A stretch of DNA of 54,338 nt from Ruminococcaceae bacterium FB2012 (GTDB lineage: Bacteria; Bacillota; Clostridia; Oscillospirales; Ruminococcaceae): positions 1 to 54,338 of the forward strand of contig FMXS01000021.1 in assembly GCA_900104495.1 (NCBI GenBank), read 5' to 3'. Every line of letters starts with the position of its first letter. The stretch's first letter is position 1. The translations under genes were made by a program, and so were the position numbers. The notes under the pieces were generated by a model, which was not told the DNA's origin, searched no databases, and saw only the letters and a program-made list of their open reading frames with translations. Of this stretch, positions 38,679-47,101 are shown one piece after another.

Positions 38679-40826
38679 TCAGAGTCCCTTTGCTCTGGCT
38701 GCGTTCTTCTTGACCTGCTTCATGAATTCATCGTGATTGGCTTTGAAATGCTCATTGAAAGCCTTGTTGCTGGTGACATAGTTCCTGGCGTCCTTGCGGT
38801 CCATGAGCTTGACTGTGTCCTTGAAGGGCTTTGAAGTTACCCTGCGCTCTGCGTGCCTTACCAGCTCCTGGACTGTCTTGGGTTCGGCCTCCGGGTCCTT
38901 GCTGAGCCTGCTCAGCTCGTCGCCGCATACGGATGCTGCTGCCACGCCCTTGCTGAGGCGTACCTTTTCCTCGTCGGTGAGATTCTTGCCCTTGGCGTTC
39001 AGCGCGATATCGTCGATGGCACGCTCGGCGATGTATTTCTGCTGAAGTGCGCCCTGAGCTCTTTCAGTGTGCATATCCACCAGCTTTGCCTCAAACATCT
39101 CCCGGGACTTTTTAACCTCCAGCAGGGCCTTTTTCATCACGTTGATACGCTTCTGAGTCTTGGGGGAGGCTCCGCCGTTGAGCAGGCCCTGACTGTCTTT
39201 GAGCTCAAGATACTTGTTGATCTTTTCCTCTGCGATACGGGCCTTCTCGCGCATCTCTTTGTAAACAGGGACCTTATCTCTGTTGCGGGTTATCTCCTTG
39301 GACTTGACCTTTGCTCCGTAATCCTTCAGCTGTTCGCTGAGAGCTTTGACAGCCTTTGCTGCTTCGTTGTATTCGCTGCTTCCGAAGCTTACGCCTGTCT
39401 GCGCAGCGTCGATGTTCTTTGCCAAGGAAGCCATCATCTGATCGCGGTTCTCGCCGTAAGCGGCTCCGGCGATCAGCAGTTCGTTCCTGCTGGGGATGCC
39501 GTGGATAACGACCTTCTCGCCGGATATCTTATCTCCGATATAGTCGGCATTTTTGAGCTCTCCGGAATTGAGCAGATGATCTACAATACCGAATCTCTGA
39601 TCGGCAGACAGATCGCTGAACCCGTACTGGGTCTTGAGAGAATTCATCAGCTCGTTTTCATTAAGAACAGAGCCTGCTATGTAATTATTATCAGAGCCGA
39701 GCTTGCAGACAGGTGTGTCGGGGTTTTCTTCTCTCAGCTTGAAAAAGGTCTTGACGCTGTGATTGTTGGAGATGATAAATCTTGTGAGGGATTCGAGATT
39801 ATAGCCGAGCTTTTTGGACGGATTCATTATCTCCTTGGCCATTGACGCCTCTTCTGAAAACGTCTGTCCTATCTGCGTCAGTAAGCCCTTTTTGTTTACA
39901 TCGGTCCAGTATACCTCGGGATCCTCTTTTTTCACATCGCGGACATAGCTCGTGATCTCGTTCTTGCACCTGTCCATCTCCTGAGTGATATCGTGCCAGG
40001 CGCTGCTCAGATGGACAAGATCAACAAATTTCTTGTTTTGCAGGTTGGCCTCCTCGGGGGTGATCTCCCTGCCGATCTCGTTAACAGTGTCAATGATCTT
40101 GCCGACGCCGTTGACGAAGACCTCTGCCATCCACTTCTGATCCTCCGCTGTGCCGCCGTTCATATGAGCTGCGACTTCTCTGAAGGCTTCCTGCTTCTTC
40201 TCCGCAAGCTGTGTGGGGTCGAATATCTGCTCGGGAGTGTAGCCCTGGCTCAGCAGGTATCCTACGGTAGTGCTGTGAACAGCTGTGCGGGTCATGGTAT
40301 ATCCTACGGGGCTGGTTTTATTGAAGGGCTGTCCGCCGGTAAGGGTCTGATTGTTTTCTTTGGACTGTATACGGCGCTGTAAGAACAGACCAAACTTTTT
40401 GTCTGTTACCTTTTTGGCCTTGTCAGTGTAGGGCTTCATCTTGGTATCGATGACATCGTTGAGGGAATCGCGTGCGGCAAGACCCTTTTCACAGGCTGCA
40501 TTGACCTTTTTCTTGAAGATCGCATTTGCGGCGGTCCTTTTATTGACCTCATTCAGTTTGAAGAGGGCGGTGTCCATAGTACTCTGGTAGTCCCTGAGCT
40601 GTTTTACCGCTTCTAATGAGGTGGTGTCCTTCATCGAGATAACGTCGTTGAGGTCCTCCTTGGCTTTGGCGAACCATTCTTTTGCTTCACCGTACTTGTC
40701 CATCATGGGGCCGGTGACATAGATCCCGTTCATTTCATTGATAAGGTTGTTCAGAGCTGTTCTGTGTGCTTTGAGATCAGCCTTGCTCATAGACTTCAGT
40801 TTGTACTGTTCAACATTGTTTGGCAT
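38679..40826 (-). CDS. Large helical protein of unknown function, divergent from the double-kinase gene
   Basis: 715 aa from the ATG at 40826 (GGAGG 8 nt upstream); the frame is open 23 codons further without a good start. Starts MPNNVEQYKL, like MPNNTF of the divergent gene. Mostly alpha-helical and charged. The N-terminal ~110 residues (KYGEAKEWFAKAKEDLNDVI, then a second helix pair) may match a helical module in the C-terminal third of the divergent protein. The C-terminus is Lys/Ala-rich (MKQVKKNAARAKGL). No signal peptide, membrane helix or known domain. Beside a secretion locus it could be a type IV effector or accessory protein; that is inference. Confidence 0.75.
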   Translation of the reverse strand: MPNNVEQYKLKSMSKADLKAHRTALNNLINEMNGIYVTGPMMDKYGEAKEWFAKAKEDLNDVISMKDTTSLEAVKQLRDYQSTMDTALFKLNEVNKRTAANAIFKKKVNAACEKGLAARDSLNDVIDTKMKPYTDKAKKVTDKKFGLFLQRRIQSKENNQTLTGGQPFNKTSPVGYTMTRTAVHSTTVGYLLSQGYTPEQIFDPTQLAEKKQEAFREVAAHMNGGTAEDQKWMAEVFVNGVGKIIDTVNEIGREITPEEANLQNKKFVDLVHLSSAWHDITQEMDRCKNEITSYVRDVKKEDPEVYWTDVNKKGLLTQIGQTFSEEASMAKEIMNPSKKLGYNLESLTRFIISNNHSVKTFFKLREENPDTPVCKLGSDNNYIAGSVLNENELMNSLKTQYGFSDLSADQRFGIVDHLLNSGELKNADYIGDKISGEKVVIHGIPSRNELLIAGAAYGENRDQMMASLAKNIDAAQTGVSFGSSEYNEAAKAVKALSEQLKDYGAKVKSKEITRNRDKVPVYKEMREKARIAEEKINKYLELKDSQGLLNGGASPKTQKRINVMKKALLEVKKSREMFEAKLVDMHTERAQGALQQKYIAERAIDDIALNAKGKNLTDEEKVRLSKGVAAASVCGDELSRLSKDPEAEPKTVQELVRHAERRVTSKPFKDTVKLMDRKDARNYVTSNKAFNEHFKANHDEFMKQVKKNAARAKGL

Positions 40827-41022
40827 AGTAGATTCCTCCGGATCGTTTTTTGTATTTGTCTGGTGTTTTTTGCGCTTCCGACAGTAATACCCCATGCCCG
40901 TGACTTTGGGTGCAGGATATTTTCAATAAAATTTGCTTTACATTTTATGACTATCATTTTAGCCCTAGCGCGGGCGGCGCAATTCCGCCGCAAGCAACTG
41001 AGTGCAGGAAACAAGATAGTGT

Positions 41023-41062
41023 TGCGGCGGGGCTGCACAAAGCTGCATATCCAAACGCGGAG
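41023..41062. repeat. 40-bp repeat flanking the double-kinase gene, copy 1
   Basis: TGCGG-GGGGCTGCACAAA-type sequence that matches 45181-45220 at 37 of 40 positions, in the same orientation. It lies 116 bp before the kinase start, in the 352-bp gene-free divergent region, which also has GC-rich inverted repeats at 40970-41000. Confidence 0.8.
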
Positions 41063-41178
41063 TGGACTCCTTCACTATCCACTATCCATAGTCATATTTA
41101 AAAATGCTGCACCCATTTGTTATCCGCGGGGGTATTACTGTCGAAGGAACCAAAAATCCACTGAAAGGACAGATGACC

Positions 41179-44100
41179 ATGCCGAACAATACCTTTGACG
41201 CTTCGCAGATGAAGCTCCGCCTCGATGAGTATATCAGCGAGACCCTCGATACCCTTACCACCAACGAAACAGTTGAAAAATATGCAGCCTTCCTGTATTC
41301 GCTCTATGAGCTTCAGGGGCTTACAAAAAAATACTATACCCCCGACGAAAACGGGGACTTCCCCGTCCTCGGTGCCGGGGACAGAGAAAGCCTCTCTGCT
41401 GCGTACCGCAACGCCATGCAGCTTGCACAGGGCGTTTACGAGGGCGGCGAAACAGGCCGCGTCGGGGAGAAGATGCGCAGCATCGCCGGTGAGCTCATTC
41501 CCCTTATGATGCTGGACTGCTCCTCGCTTGAAACCGCCGCTGATCCCATGCCCCTCCCGGAGCTCATCGCAAAGACCCGTGCTCAGGCCGTGGATATGGG
41601 AGATCAGGAGGCCGACATCGCCACCGGTCAGCTCAGCAGCCGCCAGCATATAAAGATCACCGACGGCAGGACCGTGGAGGAGGGCTATTTCACCGCGTCC
41701 TCCACTGTTCACCTTGAGGAGGACAAGAACGAGGCGTTCAGGGCCCTTGAGGCCAAGTATCCCCCGGCTTACAAGCCTGTCCTCGATGCCGTGAAGAGCA
41801 AGAGCCTCGCCGAGATCGCTGCGATCAACTGGAAGATCTACGGCGGCATAGAGAATCCCGAGGTGCTGCCTCCCGATGCGGTAAAGCGCGAGGTGAACAG
41901 GTATCTCAACGAAGACGTCTGGCCCTCTGCCGGGGTCAGGAACAAGGACAAGAACGCCGTTTCCGACCGGGCGGATTTCTATGCCTTCGTGGATGACCTT
42001 GCCACGGCTATGGACGAGCTCAGCGGCAATTACAGTATGTACCGCGGCGGCAACGCCGTCAGCTTTGAGGACGGCACCAATATCGACAAGCGCAACATCG
42101 CCATGTACCGTATGGGCAGACTCTTCGGCAAGCCCGACCTCGTCTGCGAGGCGAGACCCATGACTCTGATACAGAACGGCAAGCCGGTGACAGGCACCTT
42201 TATGAAGCGTGCCTACGGCACCGATCTTCTCCATACCAGGCCCGGAGACCCGATCCTCGGCTTCGGTGAGAGGAACCTCAACAATCCTGCTGCCTTCAGC
42301 GATATTGCCGCCATGCAGGCGCTGGATTTCATCTGCGGCAACGTTGACCGTCACGCCGGCAATATGATCTTGCATTTTGACCCGCCCTCCGGCGATAAGG
42401 CAAGGCTCACCGGCGTATCTCTCATTGACAACGACCTTTCCTTCAGCCACGCTGACGGCACTGCCGAGATGGGCTCCGTGTTCGTGCTCCCGAAGCAGAT
42501 GGGCGTTATCGGCCAGAGCTTCTACGATCACATGAAGGCTATGACCAAGGAGCAGATGCAGCTTGCTCTTGCCGACTGCGGCATCTCCGCAGCCGAGATC
42601 GACTTCGCCTGGGAGCGCAAGAATATGCTCCAGAAGAAGATCGAGGATGATATGAACTTCTTCAAGAGCAAGACCCCCGGTGCGGTCTACTCCGGAAAGA
42701 TCAGGGTAGTCCCCGACGATGAATGGGATAAGTACAATCTTCGCCGCCTTGCCGAAACTCTGCCGATGAGCCAGTTCAAGACTGTGTTCAATGCGGTCGC
42801 TCACGCACAGCTCACCGTCAACGGCCCCGGCGCCGAAAAGATAGCTTTGGAAAACGGCATCAAGGATATAAAGCAGAAGCTGGGCGTACCCGTTCCGGCG
42901 CCGCAGGCTCCGCAGCCTGAGAAGGAGGTCCCCGTAGGCATCACCGCAGGCAGCGGAATCGCTCACGAGGCCGATCCTCTCAACGCCGGACGTGAGGAGA
43001 CTGTTCATCTTGTGATCGCCGATATGGCTTCGGTCAAGACTGTCGGCAGCAAGCAGAACACCCGCTATGCTTTAAGCTACAAGGATACGGACGGCAGTGA
43101 AAAGCAGGTCTTTGTGACCCTGCCCAACGAGCTTTCCCCGGACGCCATTCTGGAAGCGCAGGCAGACAGAGAGATCGCCGCTGCTCCCAAGTACAGAAAG
43201 CCCCTTGAGGATATAAAGAAATATTACTCGTTCACCGAAAAAAATGAGCTGCTGACCTTCCCGACCACTGTGAAAGCTCTTCCTTATGAAAAGCTGAACT
43301 GGACAAAAAAGCAGTTCGAGGAACTGAAAAATGACAAGAGATTCTGCGGCATCATCAACAGGCTTTCAACGAATGTTCTGAACGCCGGGATACGCTCCAT
43401 GGATCTGACGGAGTTCGGTATGGCGGCGGGTCAGCGCATCGAGCTGAGAAACGTCGCAATGAGCGACATCGGGGACGTTCTCGGTGTGCCGGGTCTGCTT
43501 GCAAGGAGCACCACTGCAAAGATCATGTGCGGCGGACATATAACCGACGCGATAGTCATGGAAAAGGCCGAGGGCTTTGACGTCGCTTCCGCCGCCCCCG
43601 GCAGCCCTATGGCAATGATAACCGCAGAGCAGGCCAAAAAGGTATACAACGATCCCCGCGGGCTGAGGTCCCTTGCGGATATTGCCGTGCTGGACTATGT
43701 CTGCCTCAATGCGGACAGGCATTCCGGCAATATGATGTATCAGTTTGAGGGCATGGATACCGATGAGCCGAAATTCGTCGGCGTACAGGGCATAGACAAC
43801 GACTACTCCTTCGGCACGGGCGGCGCAGACAGTCTGCCGATGCCCAAAGCTGTGACCGAGGCTATGGCGAAGAAGCTGGCGGAGCCCGCGCTCATGGAAA
43901 GCATAGCTGAAAAAATGCGTAAAAACGGCCTTAACGCCCAGCAGACCGAGGCTGCCCGTGTGCGCCTTGAAGCAATCCGCAGCAGCATCAAGACCGGCAC
44001 CACCCGCGTTGTAAAGGACGCCGAGTGGGGCAAGGGAGACAACTCCTGGGAAGAGCTCGCCAAGGCGGAGGGTTCAATCTTCGGCACCCTGAAGCGTGAT

Positions 44101-45132
44101 GTCATTGATTACATGGCCCAGAAGGCGGAGCAGTGGAACGCCCGTCCCGAGAACGAGCGGGTATATAACGCGCCTGAGCCTCTTGCCTTCACAAAGGCTG
44201 TAAAGGTCGGGAGCTTCGGCATGAACGCCACCGAGCAGGAGGAGCTCGATAAACTCACCAAAGAAGCCGCAAAGGAATTCAGGGAGCGCATCAACACGAA
44301 TATGCGCACCGCCAAGGCTGACGATTCTCTTTCGATGCGGGATTACCTCCGGGAGCTCAGGGACAGCACTCAGGCCATGTACGACAGACTCAAGGCAGCC
44401 GACCCCTTCTTCCACGGTACATCAGCGGAATACAAGAACTGCAAAAAGGCAGTCAAGCAGCTCAAGGAGCTCAGCAGCAAGCTCGTACAGAACCTTGAAG
44501 GAGGCCGGGGCTTTTTCAGGAGCGACGCTCAGGATATTGTCAACGCATTCGGGCAGGTCAGCAAGAGCATTTCCATCTACAACACCAAGAAGGAGGCCGA
44601 GCTTGCACAGCGCGGCAGTCTCTCAGAGGTGGGGGAGGCTCGTCTTGATGCGGGCAGGGACGGAGCCGCAGAAGCCGCACGTCTGCGCAGGGGCTTTGTA
44701 AAGAGCCTTTCAAGGACGATAGCCGAGAAGTCGTCTCCCACTGCTCTCGTGCAGGAGCGCATCAACGAGATCCAGAACTACATACACAACGATTCCGGGG
44801 CCAAGCTCCGCAGGGCAGCGGCACAGCTGATCTATTTCAAGGGGCTTGAAAGCAGCAGCGTCTCGCTGAAGAACAGCACCAAGCTCAGGGACGCTCTCAA
44901 TCAGGATGTTATTGATGCAGGCGTTGCTCAGATCATGGAAAGTCCCGCATTCGGCGAGCTGACAAAGCTCCCCGAAAAGGAGCTTATCTCCCTCGCTCAG
45001 GAAGGTGACGGCAGCCGTCTCATGGACAGCTATTTCCGCACAGCGGCAAAGGTCAAGCACACCGAAGCCGCCAAAGAAGCCGCCCGTCATCAGGCTGCGG
45101 CTGTCAAGGCCAAGGAAGGACCCAAGAAGTAA
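41179..45132 (+). CDS. Double-kinase-fold protein (two PI3K/HipA/Fam20-like lobes)
   Basis: 1317 aa from ATG 41179 (AAAGGA 9 nt upstream; ATG 41173 is too close). Two homologous kinase-like domains. Lobe 1 has RNIAMYRMGRLFGKP, GTFMKRAYG, then NVDRHAGNM (Asp390-Asn395) and IDND (Asp417-Asp419). Lobe 2 has RNVAMSDIGDVLGVP, IVMEKAEG, NADRHSGNM (Asp846-Asn851) and IDND (Asp873-Asp875). DRHxGN and the DND metal site are those of atypical kinases of the PI3K/HipA/Fam20 type; both lobes keep them. The C-terminal ~320 residues are helical and end Lys/Ala-rich. No signal peptide. Substrate (protein, lipid or nucleotide) unknown. Confidence 0.75.
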   Translation: MPNNTFDASQMKLRLDEYISETLDTLTTNETVEKYAAFLYSLYELQGLTKKYYTPDENGDFPVLGAGDRESLSAAYRNAMQLAQGVYEGGETGRVGEKMRSIAGELIPLMMLDCSSLETAADPMPLPELIAKTRAQAVDMGDQEADIATGQLSSRQHIKITDGRTVEEGYFTASSTVHLEEDKNEAFRALEAKYPPAYKPVLDAVKSKSLAEIAAINWKIYGGIENPEVLPPDAVKREVNRYLNEDVWPSAGVRNKDKNAVSDRADFYAFVDDLATAMDELSGNYSMYRGGNAVSFEDGTNIDKRNIAMYRMGRLFGKPDLVCEARPMTLIQNGKPVTGTFMKRAYGTDLLHTRPGDPILGFGERNLNNPAAFSDIAAMQALDFICGNVDRHAGNMILHFDPPSGDKARLTGVSLIDNDLSFSHADGTAEMGSVFVLPKQMGVIGQSFYDHMKAMTKEQMQLALADCGISAAEIDFAWERKNMLQKKIEDDMNFFKSKTPGAVYSGKIRVVPDDEWDKYNLRRLAETLPMSQFKTVFNAVAHAQLTVNGPGAEKIALENGIKDIKQKLGVPVPAPQAPQPEKEVPVGITAGSGIAHEADPLNAGREETVHLVIADMASVKTVGSKQNTRYALSYKDTDGSEKQVFVTLPNELSPDAILEAQADREIAAAPKYRKPLEDIKKYYSFTEKNELLTFPTTVKALPYEKLNWTKKQFEELKNDKRFCGIINRLSTNVLNAGIRSMDLTEFGMAAGQRIELRNVAMSDIGDVLGVPGLLARSTTAKIMCGGHITDAIVMEKAEGFDVASAAPGSPMAMITAEQAKKVYNDPRGLRSLADIAVLDYVCLNADRHSGNMMYQFEGMDTDEPKFVGVQGIDNDYSFGTGGADSLPMPKAVTEAMAKKLAEPALMESIAEKMRKNGLNAQQTEAARVRLEAIRSSIKTGTTRVVKDAEWGKGDNSWEELAKAEGSIFGTLKRDVIDYMAQKAEQWNARPENERVYNAPEPLAFTKAVKVGSFGMNATEQEELDKLTKEAAKEFRERINTNMRTAKADDSLSMRDYLRELRDSTQAMYDRLKAADPFFHGTSAEYKNCKKAVKQLKELSSKLVQNLEGGRGFFRSDAQDIVNAFGQVSKSISIYNTKKEAELAQRGSLSEVGEARLDAGRDGAAEAARLRRGFVKSLSRTIAEKSSPTALVQERINEIQNYIHNDSGAKLRRAAAQLIYFKGLESSSVSLKNSTKLRDALNQDVIDAGVAQIMESPAFGELTKLPEKELISLAQEGDGSRLMDSYFRTAAKVKHTEAAKEAARHQAAAVKAKEGPKK

Positions 45133-45180
45133 ATAATAAAGAAGAAAGAATAAAGAATAATGAGTAATTAAGGTGTCGTC

Positions 45181-45220
45181 TGCGGTGGGGCTGCACAAAG
45201 GTGCATATCCAAACGCGAAG
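45181..45220. repeat. 40-bp repeat flanking the double-kinase gene, copy 2
   Basis: Direct repeat of 41023-41062 (three differences), 48 bp after the kinase stop codon. The two copies bracket the gene and could allow its gain or loss as a cassette. Confidence 0.8.
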
Positions 45221-45376
45221 CGTATTCCGCCCATCCCAACTTTATTTTTCGCAAGCTCAAAATAAAGCGGGCGCGGTAGCCCTTGGCGGGGTCAATTTTT
45301 CCTCGCAAGCTCGGAAAAATCGGAGGCAGAGCCTCGTTCGGCGCGTCAGCGACGACCCCGGCACTGCGCAAAAAAG

Positions 45377-45411
45377 GAGCAGGGAAACAAAGTCGTTTTC
45401 CTGCTCTTTTT
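45377..45411 (+). terminator. Terminator after the double-kinase gene
   Basis: Stem GAGCAGGGAAAC/GTTTTCCTGCTC followed by TTTTT. It closes the kinase transcript about 245 nt downstream of the stop codon. Confidence 0.8.
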
Positions 45412-45477
45412 AGCGTGGACAAATCAAATGCAGCGCCGGAAACGTTGTCCTGCTGCACTCGCAGGAAACAGCGACCT

Positions 45478-45560
45478 AATTCACGCTTGCGTGAATTTTT
45501 TCACGCAAACGTGAATTTTTTCACGCAAACGTGAATTTTTTCACGCAAGCGTGAATTTGG
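45478..45560. repeat. Four palindromic iterons at 20-bp steps
   Basis: Four head-to-tail units of exactly 20 bp at 45481, 45501, 45521 and 45541, based on TCACGCAAACGTGAATTTTT. Each centres on a palindrome TTCACGC-NN-GCGTGAA or its variant TTCACG-CAAA-CGTGAA. First and last units are perfect palindromes with different centres (TT, AA); the middle two are identical to each other. The 20-bp step is about two helical turns, so bound dimers would sit on one DNA face. It lies in the 784-bp gene-free region before the sigma-factor gene. Candidates: operator of the transfer operon, origin iterons or partition site. Confidence 0.8.
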
Positions 45561-45796
45561 GAGCGTCTTTCCGTCCGTAGGACTACTCGGTAAGGGTCCC
45601 GCCTTCGCCCCTTCGGGGCCCGGCAGGAAATCCCGAAAACGCCCCCGCGCGCTTTGTTTTTAAGGCGGCGCGGGGAAACATTTTTGTATGCGGTTTAATA
45701 TATTCACATGCTCCGGATCGGGTTTCGGTATAATAGATATAATAATGCAGGATCTCCTTGTTAAAGATTTATCAATTCCGCCAAAATGCTGACTGG

Positions 45797-45839
45797 TACC
45801 AAATTGGTAATTGCGTTTTCAGCCTTCGTATTGTATAAT
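45797..45839 (+). promoter_or_regulatory. Promoter and operator of the transfer operon
   Basis: TTGCGT (45811) and TATAAT (45834) with 17-bp spacing, 78 nt before the sigma-factor ATG. A perfect palindrome TACCAA-A-TTGGTA (45797-45809) abuts the -35 box, the position of a repressor or activator site. A further TATAAT lies at about 45729. Confidence 0.65.
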
Positions 45840-45916
45840 AAGATCGTAGGGAACGTCACAGTGATAATAATTTTTTATTGTCATGCACCCAAAGGATAAG
45901 GAGCAGGGTATTACTT

Positions 45917-46393
45917 ATGAATGACGAAGAAATGGTCAAGGCCTACAGCGATATGATCTACGGCGTGGCAATGCGCTATGTCCGCAACAGGACAGATGCC
46001 GATGACGTCTATTCCGATGTTTTTTACCGCTATTTCCGCAGGGAACGCAAGTTCGACAGCGAAGAGCACCGCAAAGCCTGGCTGCTGAGAGTCACGGTGA
46101 ATGCCTCAAAGGAGTTCCTTATGAACCGGGGCTACAGCGAAGAGCTCAGCGACGATATGTTCGGTGATGAGCCCATCTCCGCTTCCTGGGACACGAGCAT
46201 GGAGGATGTAATTGCGGTAAGAGAAGCCCTCAGACAGCTGGACGGCGACTACAGAGAGATCATAGAGCTTTATTACTTCAACGGTCTTTCCACCTCGGAG
46301 ATAAGCGCTATGCTCCAGAAGCCGGTGAACACCGTGAAATCGCAGATGCTTCGCGGCAGAGAAAAACTGAAGGTCTTGCTTTCGGCGTCATAA
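45917..46393 (+). CDS. ECF-type sigma factor
   Basis: 158 aa from the ATG at 45917; the frame also opens at a TTG (45878). Region 2 (DMIYGVAMRYVRNRTDADDV) and region 4 (LDGDYREIIELYYFNGLSTS, then a helix-turn-helix AMLQKPVNTVKSQMLRGREK) are complete, without region 3, as in ECF sigma factors. It heads a run of secretion genes with short gaps, so it probably autoregulates or switches on the transfer operon. No typical zinc anti-sigma factor follows. Confidence 0.88.
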   Translation: MNDEEMVKAYSDMIYGVAMRYVRNRTDADDVYSDVFYRYFRRERKFDSEEHRKAWLLRVTVNASKEFLMNRGYSEELSDDMFGDEPISASWDTSMEDVIAVREALRQLDGDYREIIELYYFNGLSTSEISAMLQKPVNTVKSQMLRGREKLKVLLSAS

Positions 46394-46420
46394 CCTGATA
46401 CTAAAAGCGAGAGATTCATA

Positions 46421-46642
46421 ATGAACGATTATAACATTGAAACAGCCTTGAAGGCGCTGGGACGATGTACCCCGAAGGCACCCGAGGAGACCGTTGAGGC
46501 TATGGTAAAGACGGTAAGGGCGCTGAATGCCGAAAAGGCACGCAGAGCGGCAGCGGCAGGGAAGACTTCCGCAGCCGATAAACAGAAGGAATTAACTCCC
46601 CGTGCAGAGCTTAAAGCTCCGGGAGCTAAAAAGGTATTATAA
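46421..46642 (+). CDS. Small protein of unknown function following the sigma factor
   Basis: 73 aa, starting 27 nt after the sigma gene. The N-terminal helix NIETALKALGRCTPKAPEET is followed by an Ala/Lys-rich, probably disordered tail. Position suggests a regulator of the sigma factor, but no anti-sigma motif is visible. Confidence 0.6.
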   Translation: MNDYNIETALKALGRCTPKAPEETVEAMVKTVRALNAEKARRAAAAGKTSAADKQKELTPRAELKAPGAKKVL

Positions 46643-46672
46643 ACATCAATAATCAGTATGGAGGAATTCAAG

Positions 46673-47065
46673 ATGAAAAAATTGGTACAGAAGAAGTTCA
46701 TGCTTATGGCTGCCCGTGTAATGGGCGTTATGACTGCCGGCTCGGCCGCTATGCTGACTGCGTTCGCAGCTCCGTCCGAGTCTTCAAACGAACTTGAAAA
46801 GGTCACCACTCCTGTCCTCGACCTGCTCAAGAACATTCTGAACGTTCTTATCCCGCTGGTGGCTGCTGTCGGAGCTATCTTCTGCATCAGCCTCGGCCTC
46901 AAGTATTCCAAGGCGGAGGAGCCTCAGGAGCGTGAGAAGGCCAAGCAGCACCTCAAGAGCGCTATCATCGGCTTTGTTCTTATCTTCGTACTTATCGTTG
47001 CACTCAGGATCGCAACCCCGATCTTCGTTGAGTGGATGGATAACAATTCGCCCAAGAAAGACTGA
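46673..47065 (+). CDS. Pilin-like type IV secretion protein (VirB2/TrbC type)
   Basis: 130 aa from ATG 46673, with GGAGG 7 nt upstream. A signal-like N-terminus (VMGVMTAGSAAMLTAFAAPS), then two membrane helices (ILNVLIPLVAAVGAIFCISL; AIIGFVLIFVLIVALRIA) separated by a charged loop. This is the plan of VirB2-like pilin proteins of Gram-positive conjugative elements. It would form the membrane-spanning conduit subunit. Confidence 0.78.
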   Translation: MKKLVQKKFMLMAARVMGVMTAGSAAMLTAFAAPSESSNELEKVTTPVLDLLKNILNVLIPLVAAVGAIFCISLGLKYSKAEEPQEREKAKQHLKSAIIGFVLIFVLIVALRIATPIFVEWMDNNSPKKD

Positions 47066-47101
47066 TCTCCTCCGGTCATCTCGTTCGGAAGGATGATGTG
47101 A

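Noticed and set aside
41098..43008. 636-codon minus-strand frame
   Set aside because: Antisense shadow of the GC-rich double-kinase gene; composition (His/Val/Leu-rich, no motifs) is typical of such shadows.
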